Below are positions 7,785-14,058 of a stretch of DNA of 40,861 bases, piece after piece. Both the position numbers and the translations under genes were made by a program. The number at the start of each line of letters is the position of its first letter. The first letter of the stretch is position 1. This DNA is from a virus: positions 1 to 40,861 of the IMG/VR virus record IMGVR_UViG_3300006805_000010; one strand, written 5' to 3'. The notes below the pieces were generated by a model. It did no database searches. It was not told the origin of the DNA and saw only the letters and a program-made list of their open reading frames with translations.

Positions 7785-9401
7785 ATGGGAGTAACAATAA
7801 GTCCAGTCAGGTCAATAGCAAAAACAGGAAGTGCACAACTTAGGGGCAACGTCACGCTTTCTGAGGGGTCAAACATAACTCTTACTCAAAGTGGAAATGA
7901 CATTTCCATTGCAGCTTCAGGTGGGAGTGGGGATATGGTGCTTGCTTCAGTTCAAACTGTCACAGGAGCAAAGACTTTTAACGCAGGAAAACTTCTTGAT
8001 AAAGGTGAGATTGTTTTTGATGTAAAAGCGTATGGGGCAGTTGGCGATGGTTCAACAGACGACACAGCAGCAATTCAGTCAGCAATTGACGCAGCAAATA
8101 CTGCAGGTGGTGGTATTGTGTGGTTTCCAAAAGGAAATTACAAGCTCGTCACAAATCCAATTAAGTTGTATTCTGGCTCAACTCCGACAATCGTTCCATA
8201 CAACAACATCACTCTTCTTGGGGCAGGAAGTGATGGAATAAATGGAAGTCAATTAAAACAAACTTCAACGGGAGTAGACACAATTAAGGGATTAAATGAT
8301 GCAGCCAATGGAGCACAAGCCCTTAATAATCGAATTATGAACCTTTCATGTGTGTGGGGAACGGCTACAAAAACAAACTCAGGAAATGGAATTTACCTTG
8401 CACAACAAGCAGCAGATGGCCCAAGTTTTCAAGATTGGAGTATAGAAAATGTCGTATGTTCGGGATTTCAAGCAACTGGAAAATATGGATTTAATCTTGA
8501 AAGTATTATTACTTCAAATCTTAAAGTTTGTCAGGCAGTTGACTGTGCTAATGGATTTTTATTAAACGGTGATAGTGCAACGACTGGGTACAGCTCAGTG
8601 AACACCTCAACAACACTACAAAATTGTTATGCAAATCTTTCAACAAATGGAGTAAATGGATATAGAATAATTGACAGCACTTATTTAAGTCTTGTTGGTT
8701 GTGCTGCTGATTTTGGTGCAAATTCTGCAGGTAGTGGATACTTAATTGAAGGAAGTAATGATGTTTCTTTGATAGGTTGTGGAGTCGAGCTTGATGGAAC
8801 AGTTACCCTCACAAATGGATTTAAGGTTGATGATGATGCAAATACAAATCCTTCTGCACAGGTAAACCTCATTGGTTGTTATATGTTTCAGCCAAAGAGT
8901 ACAAAAAGTGTTTATGTCACAGGTGCTTCTGTTGGAGTTACTTTGATTGGTTTTCAGGTAAACAGTGCAGTTTCAGGTGATGTTGGAATTACACTTGATG
9001 CAGGGACTTCTTTGACAAACATTGATAGTGATATTGCAGGGTCAAGCACTGCAACTTCAATAAATGCTACGGCAGTTTATAAGACCCCTGGAACACCAAG
9101 AAGAAATACTGTCACTTCAAGTGCTACTCCTTCAATCAATGTTGGGGCAACTGATGTTTTTGATATTACAGCTCTTGCCACAAACATTACTTCAATGACC
9201 ACAAACCTCACTGGAACAGCAGTAGATGGTCAAAAATTGTGGATTAGTTTTCTTGGTACTGGGTCACGAACAATTGCCTGGGGAAATAGCTTTGAAAGTG
9301 GAGCTGCAACATTACCAACTTCTGTATCTACAACACGCATTGATGTAGGTTTTATTTGGAATACAGCAACTTCAAAGTGGCGATGTATGGCAGAAGGTTA
9401 G
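7785..9401 (+). CDS. Tail spike with pectate-lyase-3 beta-helix
   Basis: This 538-residue protein has a short N-terminal adaptor (residues 1-80, including NVTLSEGSNITLTQSGNDI and GAKTFNAGKL). It is followed by the signature DVKAYGAVGDGSTDDTAAIQ and, shortly after, IVWFPKGNYKL, the hallmark N-terminal cap of the Pectate_lyase_3 (PF12708-type) right-handed beta-helix. The helix body spans about residues 95-430, and a C-terminal beta-rich domain (NTVTSSATPSINVGATDVFD...) resembles trimerisation/receptor tips. The protein likely recognises and may depolymerise a host surface polysaccharide. Catalytic acids cannot be picked out by eye. Confidence 0.85.
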   Translation: MGVTISPVRSIAKTGSAQLRGNVTLSEGSNITLTQSGNDISIAASGGSGDMVLASVQTVTGAKTFNAGKLLDKGEIVFDVKAYGAVGDGSTDDTAAIQSAIDAANTAGGGIVWFPKGNYKLVTNPIKLYSGSTPTIVPYNNITLLGAGSDGINGSQLKQTSTGVDTIKGLNDAANGAQALNNRIMNLSCVWGTATKTNSGNGIYLAQQAADGPSFQDWSIENVVCSGFQATGKYGFNLESIITSNLKVCQAVDCANGFLLNGDSATTGYSSVNTSTTLQNCYANLSTNGVNGYRIIDSTYLSLVGCAADFGANSAGSGYLIEGSNDVSLIGCGVELDGTVTLTNGFKVDDDANTNPSAQVNLIGCYMFQPKSTKSVYVTGASVGVTLIGFQVNSAVSGDVGITLDAGTSLTNIDSDIAGSSTATSINATAVYKTPGTPRRNTVTSSATPSINVGATDVFDITALATNITSMTTNLTGTAVDGQKLWISFLGTGSRTIAWGNSFESGAATLPTSVSTTRIDVGFIWNTATSKWRCMAEG

Positions 9402-9403
9402 TT

Positions 9404-9409
9404 TATACT
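9404..9409 (+). promoter_or_regulatory. -10 box six bases before the ATG of the 9416 gene
   Basis: TATACT (9404-9409), six bases, then ATG at 9416, predicting a leaderless transcript. It begins immediately after the spike stop codon. No clear -35 hexamer is visible at the usual distance. Confidence 0.5.
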
Positions 9410-9415
9410 TAATAC

Positions 9416-10930
9416 ATGGCAAGACTTGGAACATTTGGTTTTGAGCTTCAATCCTTAACCGCAGGGCATGAATTTACAGCCCCTATTGGTGGTGGTGAGT
9501 CAATAAACACAACAACAAAACATAGTGGTGCAGCAGCACTTCGTGTTAATGGCTCTCTCGCAGATGGTTCTGCAATGGGTGTTGGACACACACCAGTCAC
9601 AGCTTATGGTGGAACAGTTTATGTGCAGTATTGGATATATATATCAGCTCTAAAAGAAGCTGACGGGGTTTTGTATTTTAAGATGGGAAATGCGGGAAGT
9701 GCAGTGACTGGAATTGATGTGCAAATTACAAAAGAAAGTGGAACTCCAACAATGCATATTTATTATAATGATTATGCTTCTGAGCTTTCAAACACTGCAA
9801 CAATAACCACTGGAACATGGACAAGAATTGAATTTTTATATAAACCTTCAAATGCAGGTGCGACTGACGAAATTACAGTCAAAGTAAACGGTACACAAGT
9901 AGCCTCAGCAACAAACCTCACTCTTTCTTCTGTAACTTCTGTTGTTTATTGGGAAATAGGTCGATATAACCAAAATGGTGGTGGTGTAGCTGATACTGAT
10001 ACTGATGCTTACTATGATGACATTGTTTTTGACAATGCAGCTTATCCTGGTGGCTCAAGTATTGCGGTAGCTATTCCAACTGGTGCAGGCGACAATGCAG
10101 CAACAACAGGGACAGCCTCGATGATTGGTGAAATTCCACCTTCTGATACTGCAACAAGTGGCGTAACAATGGTTGAACTTGACTCAAATGGTGTGATTGG
10201 CGATTATGCAATGACCGATACAGGCACACTTGGAATAAGTAGCAGTGCAACCATTAAAAGCGTAAATCTTCTTGCTCGTATTCGTGAAGAGGCAGCAGGT
10301 ACTTCTTCATATCAGTTACGAATAAAGTCAGCTTCGGGGGGTACTGTATCATCAACAACTGCAGCCGATGCGGGAAATGCTACGGCTCGCACAAACCCGT
10401 CAGGTACTACAGCTTTTAGTAAGATATTTATTTCAGAAACTGACCCTACAACAGGTAGTGCATGGACACCAACAGGAACAAACTCAATTGATAATATGCA
10501 GTGTGGTTTGACAAATGTGGATGCTGATTCAACCCCTGACCTTTGGTGTTTAGGGCTTTATGCAATGATTGAGTATATTCCCCCCGTGACTTCAGCAAGT
10601 CCTTCTGTTTCACCATCAGTTTCACCGTCAGTGAGTCCTTCAGCTTCAGTGAGTCCTTCTGTGTCACCTTCAGTAAGTCCCAGTTCATCGGTGTCACGGT
10701 CTGCTTCTCCTTCAGTTAGTCCAAGTGTGTCTCCTTCTGTTTCACCCTCATTGTCCCCCAGTGCAAGCGTTTCACCTTCGGTGTCTCCTTCTGTATCACC
10801 GTCAGTTTCACCTTCAGTATCTCCTTCAGCAAGTGCATCACCAAGTGTGTCTCCAAGTGCATCAGTAAGCCCTTCTGCAAGTCCTTCTGCAGCTCCTGCA
10901 ACTACAAATTTTTTCTTGTTTATTGAGTAA
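9416..10930 (+). CDS. Lectin-like virion protein with Ser-Pro-rich C-terminus
   Basis: Of 504 residues, about 1-220 resemble a concanavalin/LamG-type jelly roll (FGFELQSLTAGHEFTAPIGG; TWTRIEFLYKPSNAGATDEITVKVNGTQV; YYDDIVFDN), a carbohydrate-binding fold. Residues about 225-385 form a second beta-rich domain. Residues about 393-493 are a low-complexity stalk of SPSV/SPSA repeats ending in AAPATTNFFLFIE. Such stalks are flexible, easily glycosylated spacers. The protein is probably an adhesin. The hydrophobic last residues (FFLFIE) might anchor it to another virion protein (inference). Confidence 0.75.
   Translation: MARLGTFGFELQSLTAGHEFTAPIGGGESINTTTKHSGAAALRVNGSLADGSAMGVGHTPVTAYGGTVYVQYWIYISALKEADGVLYFKMGNAGSAVTGIDVQITKESGTPTMHIYYNDYASELSNTATITTGTWTRIEFLYKPSNAGATDEITVKVNGTQVASATNLTLSSVTSVVYWEIGRYNQNGGGVADTDTDAYYDDIVFDNAAYPGGSSIAVAIPTGAGDNAATTGTASMIGEIPPSDTATSGVTMVELDSNGVIGDYAMTDTGTLGISSSATIKSVNLLARIREEAAGTSSYQLRIKSASGGTVSSTTAADAGNATARTNPSGTTAFSKIFISETDPTTGSAWTPTGTNSIDNMQCGLTNVDADSTPDLWCLGLYAMIEYIPPVTSASPSVSPSVSPSVSPSASVSPSVSPSVSPSSSVSRSASPSVSPSVSPSVSPSLSPSASVSPSVSPSVSPSVSPSVSPSASASPSVSPSASVSPSASPSAAPATTNFFLFIE
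10592..10900 (+). repeat. Ser-Pro-Ser-Val/Ala coding repeat
   Basis: About 100 codons of imperfect SPSV, SPSA and SPSS units in tandem. Synonymous codons vary from unit to unit (TCA/AGT/TCT/TCC for Ser; CCT/CCA/CCG/CCC for Pro), so selection seems to keep the peptide while the DNA diverges. The tract can be expected to change length between relatives. Confidence 0.9.
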
Positions 10931-10932
10931 AT

Positions 10933-10963
10933 TTGACAAATATGATTCAGTTTGTGGTATAGT
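10933..10963 (+). promoter_or_regulatory. Promoter for the 10998-13075 gene group
   Basis: TTGACA (10933-10938), a 19-base spacer, TATAGT (10958-10963). Transcription should start near 10970, giving a leader of about 28 nt that carries the hairpin at 10978-10990. Confidence 0.65.
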
Positions 10964-10977
10964 TGTTTTTGTAACGA

Positions 10978-10990
10978 GGTTCAGGAAACC
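10978..10990 (+). promoter_or_regulatory. Short 5' leader hairpin
   Basis: GGTT (10978-10981) pairs with AACC (10987-10990) around the loop CAGGA. It is preceded by GA, forming the same GAGG-stem-CAxxA-stem pattern found at 2538 and 13092, but with no terminator after it. It starts about eight bases into the predicted transcript and ends seven bases before the ATG at 10998. Confidence 0.5.
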
Positions 10991-10997
10991 CATAAAT

Positions 10998-11219
10998 ATG
11001 TCACAATTAAATTTCGGTAAAAATAACCCCAAAGCACAGCAATTTACAGAAGAATTGAATTCTCTTCTTGAAAAATATCAATATACATTTACTGCAGAGC
11101 TTGATGTAACTGTCAAAGGCGTTGTTCCAATTCTTTGTATTCGTGACATTATCCCCGCAAAAGAAGAAAAAATAACTCCTGAAACAACATTTCCTATTAC
11201 CATTAGTAAAAAAGAATAA
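10998..11219 (+). CDS. Small hypothetical protein, 73 aa
   Basis: I start at the ATG at 10998 (MSQLNFGKNNPKAQQFTEEL), downstream of the promoter and leader hairpin; the longer frame from 10923 would translate through the promoter. The protein is mixed alpha/beta with a conserved-looking core (FTAELDVTVKGVVPILCIRDI). The same 'V-K-x-G-V-V-P-V/I-I/L' motif occurs in the 12794 protein (KKTGVVPVIQLIDV), so the two may be distant paralogues. Function unknown. Confidence 0.7.
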   Translation: MSQLNFGKNNPKAQQFTEELNSLLEKYQYTFTAELDVTVKGVVPILCIRDIIPAKEEKITPETTFPITISKKE

Positions 11220-11221
11220 AT

Positions 11222-11920
11222 ATGCACGAAGACCAAACACTTTACAACCAAGTAACTGTACAAAACATTGACAATGAAGACTTTATTTTCAAAGTTAATC
11301 GTGAGCGATACATCATTCATGCGGGTGAGACTCGTATTTTTATGAAGTTTATGGTTCGTCCAATGTTGAAACACTTGATTGATAAAATTCTTATAAAGCG
11401 TGAACCTACAGGGAAGCTTTTAAGAAATCAAAAATTACGTGATGAATTGGCTGCACAAATTGTTTTGAAAGAGGAAGCTTATGAAAAACCTCGCCCACTC
11501 ACTGACCATGAACTTGTTGATGAAATAAACAAAGAGCCTGAACTTGACCGAATTTTGGCTAAAAACAGAAGTAGGTTACAAAAAGCTGAAGTACCACCTG
11601 CCATTCCAACACCTCCTGTTGAAATGCCACCAGTAGTTGTTCCAACTACACCAGTTGAGACAATCACCGCAAAACCAACAGAACCTGTTGAAACACCTTC
11701 GACAGAAGAAACTTTTGACCAGGTTGAAGAAGAAAAAAAGGCGAGTGAAATTCCAACCCGTGAAGAAATGCTTGCCTATGCAAAAAACACTTTGAAACTA
11801 GATATTACTGAGCCTAAAACAAAGAAAGCTTGGGATGCAATGACCGACCAACAGCTTTTTGTTGAGCTTAGTTTGGACAAAGAAGAAGATTTAACTGAGT
11901 TAGGATTTAAGAAAAAATAA
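11222..11920 (+). CDS. Hypothetical protein with proline-rich linker, 232 aa
   Basis: The N-terminal 60 residues look folded (DNEDFIFKVNRERYIIHAGETRIF, a short beta region followed by a helix-rich segment). Residues 105-165 are a Pro/Val/Thr/Glu-rich linker (PPAIPTPPVEMPPVVVPTTP), and the C-terminal 60 residues are a helical acidic domain (TREEMLAYAKNTLKLDITEP) that resembles the HeH/SAP-like or LEM-like helix pairs placed at the ends of some phage structural proteins. Its stop overlaps the next ATG by one base. Unknown function, probably virion assembly. Confidence 0.7.
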   Translation: MHEDQTLYNQVTVQNIDNEDFIFKVNRERYIIHAGETRIFMKFMVRPMLKHLIDKILIKREPTGKLLRNQKLRDELAAQIVLKEEAYEKPRPLTDHELVDEINKEPELDRILAKNRSRLQKAEVPPAIPTPPVEMPPVVVPTTPVETITAKPTEPVETPSTEETFDQVEEEKKASEIPTREEMLAYAKNTLKLDITEPKTKKAWDAMTDQQLFVELSLDKEEDLTELGFKKK

Positions 11921-12792
11921 TGGGAAAAATACAAGCAGACCCAAACTACATTGACCCTGAAGAGCAAATTGAAGGTGATGAAGATTTGCCAGGACTTGAA
12001 CCCTCTGAAAACGAGGATGATGTAGTTATTGCAAATGAAGGTACGCCAGTTGTTCCTACTGAAGGGGAAGAAGATGAAGACGAAGGTGGAAAAGGAGAGC
12101 CAGAAAAACCATTTTTAACCTTCAAAGACCAGGCAGAATATGATGCTTATATTAAAGCTCACCCACCTGTTGTGACTCCTGAAAAACCAACACCACCTGC
12201 ACCACCGAAGCCAGAAACCCCAACAGAAGAAGAAGATGAATTTGATAAGATTGAGCTTTTCAAAGGAAGTGTTGACCCTGAAACTGGTAAGTGGGTTGGT
12301 GAAGTTCCAAAAGACTGGAACGACTTTGCTCGCAGAATTATGAAGCAAATGTCACCTAAAGTTTATGCTCCAAAGATTGTTGAGCAAATCAAAAACATGA
12401 CTGCAAAAGAGAAGGCAGAATTTGATTCAATCAACCAAGAATTTGACCAGGAATTTGATGCAATGGCAACTGAAGGTCTTGTTCCAAAAAGAGGCACAAA
12501 AGAAGGCGATGAAGTAAATGCCCAGATTTCAACCATTGGCGGGCAATATGGTCAAACTTCAATGCGAAAGGCTTATGAACTTTGGAAAAAAATTCCTAAA
12601 ACTGAAGGTGGAGGGTTGGATTACAAACCAGAACCTGAGAAGAAAAAAGTGAACCCTTCAAAACAAGTATCTCGTTTGATTGGCTCACCTAAAGCTACCC
12701 AGACTGCAGGAAAGTCCAAATCAAAAGTGATTCCTTATGCTAAATTACATGGAGCACGCAGTGTTGATGATTTACTAGACGATGATGAATAA
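11920..12792 (+). CDS. Acidic scaffold-like protein, 290 aa
   Basis: Residues 1-55 are extremely acidic (IDPEEQIEGDEDLPGLEPSE; EGEEDEDEGGKGEPE), followed by a Pro/Glu linker. A helical core (about 125-215, KDWNDFARRIMKQMSPKVYAP) and a basic C-terminus (KKKVNPSKQVSRLIGSPKA) end in LDDDE. This acidic-N, basic-C architecture is typical of capsid scaffolds, whose basic tail binds the shell. Its position 8 kb after the capsid gene is unusual for a scaffold, so a packaging or ejection cofactor is the alternative. Confidence 0.65.
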   Translation: MGKIQADPNYIDPEEQIEGDEDLPGLEPSENEDDVVIANEGTPVVPTEGEEDEDEGGKGEPEKPFLTFKDQAEYDAYIKAHPPVVTPEKPTPPAPPKPETPTEEEDEFDKIELFKGSVDPETGKWVGEVPKDWNDFARRIMKQMSPKVYAPKIVEQIKNMTAKEKAEFDSINQEFDQEFDAMATEGLVPKRGTKEGDEVNAQISTIGGQYGQTSMRKAYELWKKIPKTEGGGLDYKPEPEKKKVNPSKQVSRLIGSPKATQTAGKSKSKVIPYAKLHGARSVDDLLDDDE

Positions 12793-12793
12793 T

Positions 12794-13075
12794 ATGAGCG
12801 GTAAAAGAGTAAAACAATTAAAAAACGCACAAGAAGCCAAAAAGCTTGAAGCAGAAACAAGACTGAAGGCTTTTATGGCCGAAATTCAAAAACTGAGCGA
12901 GAAGTTTAGGGTTGATATGGTTGCAATGCTTGATTACAAAAAAACAGGTGTTGTTCCTGTTATCCAACTTATTGACGTTAAAGACAGGTATGAAGAGTTG
13001 AAAGGCAAAGCTGCAGAGGATGCAAAAAACGGTGTCGCTCCTGTTAATCCTAATGCCCCCAAGTTGGAAGTGTGA
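12794..13075 (+). CDS. Small helical hypothetical protein, 93 aa
   Basis: The ATG at 12794 (MSGKRVKQLKNAQEAKKLEAE) follows the previous stop by one base; a start at 12782 would overlap it. The N-terminal 45 residues are a charged helix, followed by KKTGVVPVIQLIDVKDRYEEL. It is the last gene of the 10998 transcription unit, before a new promoter and terminator. The shared GVVP motif with the 10998 product suggests related folds. Confidence 0.7.
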   Translation: MSGKRVKQLKNAQEAKKLEAETRLKAFMAEIQKLSEKFRVDMVAMLDYKKTGVVPVIQLIDVKDRYEELKGKAAEDAKNGVAPVNPNAPKLEV

Positions 13076-13078
13076 TAG

Positions 13079-13130
13079 TATAATTTTGAAAGAGGCTCAT
13101 TAAGCCCGCCAAAACTGGTGGGTTTTTTTA
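13079..13130 (+). promoter_or_regulatory. Promoter -10 box with 5' hairpin and overlapping terminator
   Basis: TATAAT (13079-13084) predicts a start near 13091. The RNA would begin almost directly with the hairpin GGCT (13094-13097) / AGCC (13103-13106), loop CATTA. The terminator CCCGCC (13105-13110) / GGTGGG (13117-13122) with a seven-T run (13123-13129) shares bases 13105-13106 with that hairpin. The ATG of the connector gene is at 13141. No convincing -35 box. The layout matches that upstream of the capsid gene. Confidence 0.65.
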
Positions 13131-13140
13131 TTTCAAAATT

Positions 13141-13929
13141 ATGATTTCATTTGGAGAAGCACAAACACGATTTCAAAGACTTGCTCAGGACACGAGTGAC
13201 GGTGCTTTGGCCTTTTTCAAAACAAGTTACAATGTTGGGCTTCACATTTTAGAGTCAGAGTTGGGTACTTTTTACACTGAAGAAACTTACACCGACACAA
13301 CCACCGCTTCAAATAATTCTTACAAAACACCAGACCAATTTGTGAGGCTGAAAATAGCTTACGTTACTGTCAACAACATCAGATATGTTCTTGAGGAAAT
13401 TCACGATGAGGACGAGTGGCAAGCGATGCTTGCTGCACAAATGAGTGGGACTTCAGACATTGCACGCTATATTTTTATAAGGCGTGACAGATTTGAGATT
13501 TTCCCAACCCCAACAGCCACTGCAGGAAACACAATCACTTTAATTTATGAAGCAGGTGGGCGTGATTTGGCATTTGACGATTACACAACAGGAACTGTGA
13601 CAACTCTTGCAGCAGGTGCAGTAGCAGTTACTTTGTCAGGCTCAACCCTCACAAGTGCAATGGTTGGAAGATATTTCAAGGTAAACTCATATCCTGTGTG
13701 GTACAAAGTTGCCACCTTTGGAACAACCACAACTTTCACGATTGATAAAAAATATACAGGTGTTTCTATTTCTGCGGGGACTGAAGCTTACACGATTGGT
13801 GAAATGCCAAGAACTCCTGAAACACCCACCAAATACCAATTTGGCACAGTCTTATGGATTACTACCAGGGTTTTAAGCAAAACAAAGACAAAGGACTTTA
13901 TTACAAAACTTTATATGAAGCTGATTTGA
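13141..13929 (+). CDS. Head-tail connector / adaptor protein (interrupted by a -1 frameshift near the 3' end)
   Basis: These 262 codons have a fold pattern typical of neck proteins adjoining the portal: a helical N-terminus (SFGEAQTRFQRLAQDTSDGAL), then a beta-rich insert. The family-like C-terminal helix pair that should follow EMPRTPETPTKYQFGTVL is found in the next frame (from about 13854: MDYYQGFKQNKDKGLYYKTLYEADLKRAK). The last 25 residues in this frame (WITTRVLSKTKTKDFITKLYMKLI) look like out-of-frame translation. A sequencing deletion, a real mutation or ribosomal frameshifting would all explain it. Confidence 0.75.
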   Translation: MISFGEAQTRFQRLAQDTSDGALAFFKTSYNVGLHILESELGTFYTEETYTDTTTASNNSYKTPDQFVRLKIAYVTVNNIRYVLEEIHDEDEWQAMLAAQMSGTSDIARYIFIRRDRFEIFPTPTATAGNTITLIYEAGGRDLAFDDYTTGTVTTLAAGAVAVTLSGSTLTSAMVGRYFKVNSYPVWYKVATFGTTTTFTIDKKYTGVSISAGTEAYTIGEMPRTPETPTKYQFGTVLWITTRVLSKTKTKDFITKLYMKLI

Positions 13930-14042
13930 AGAGAGCAAAAATTACATACAAAAGGCGATACTCAAGCAATTACATACCTGGAAGAAAAGGGCGGGTAAGT
14001 CGCATTAACCCAAATGATTATCCGCAAAACTTGACATATTAA
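13854..14042 (+). CDS. C-terminal part of the connector protein in the -1 frame
   Basis: This 62-residue segment (DYYQGFKQNKDKGLYYKTLYEAD...RRYSSNYIPGRKGRVSRIN) continues the logic of the 13141 protein: connector proteins commonly end with a tyrosine-rich helix pair of the form 'L-x-x-Y-Y-x-x-x-x-x-D-x-x-x-A-x-x-Y-x-x-x-F'. The -1 frame has its last upstream stop near 13815, so the shift must lie between there and 13929, most naturally at the GTCTTATGG around 13847-13856. An independent start at the ATG at 13854 by reinitiation is the alternative. Confidence 0.6.
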   Translation: MDYYQGFKQNKDKGLYYKTLYEADLKRAKITYKRRYSSNYIPGRKGRVSRINPNDYPQNLTY

Positions 14043-14043
14043 G

Positions 14044-14049
14044 TATGGT
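14044..14049 (+). promoter_or_regulatory. Possible -10 box before the 14059 gene
   Basis: TATGGT (14044-14049) lies nine bases before the ATG. A TTGACA (14031-14036) is present but only seven bases away, too close to serve as its -35. This is a weak call. Confidence 0.25.
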
Positions 14050-14058
14050 AACAACTCT

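Noticed and set aside
10446-10901. Minus-strand frames over the Ser-Pro repeat
   Set aside because: Artefacts of the repetitive coding DNA; no start signals, and the plus-strand gene is well supported.
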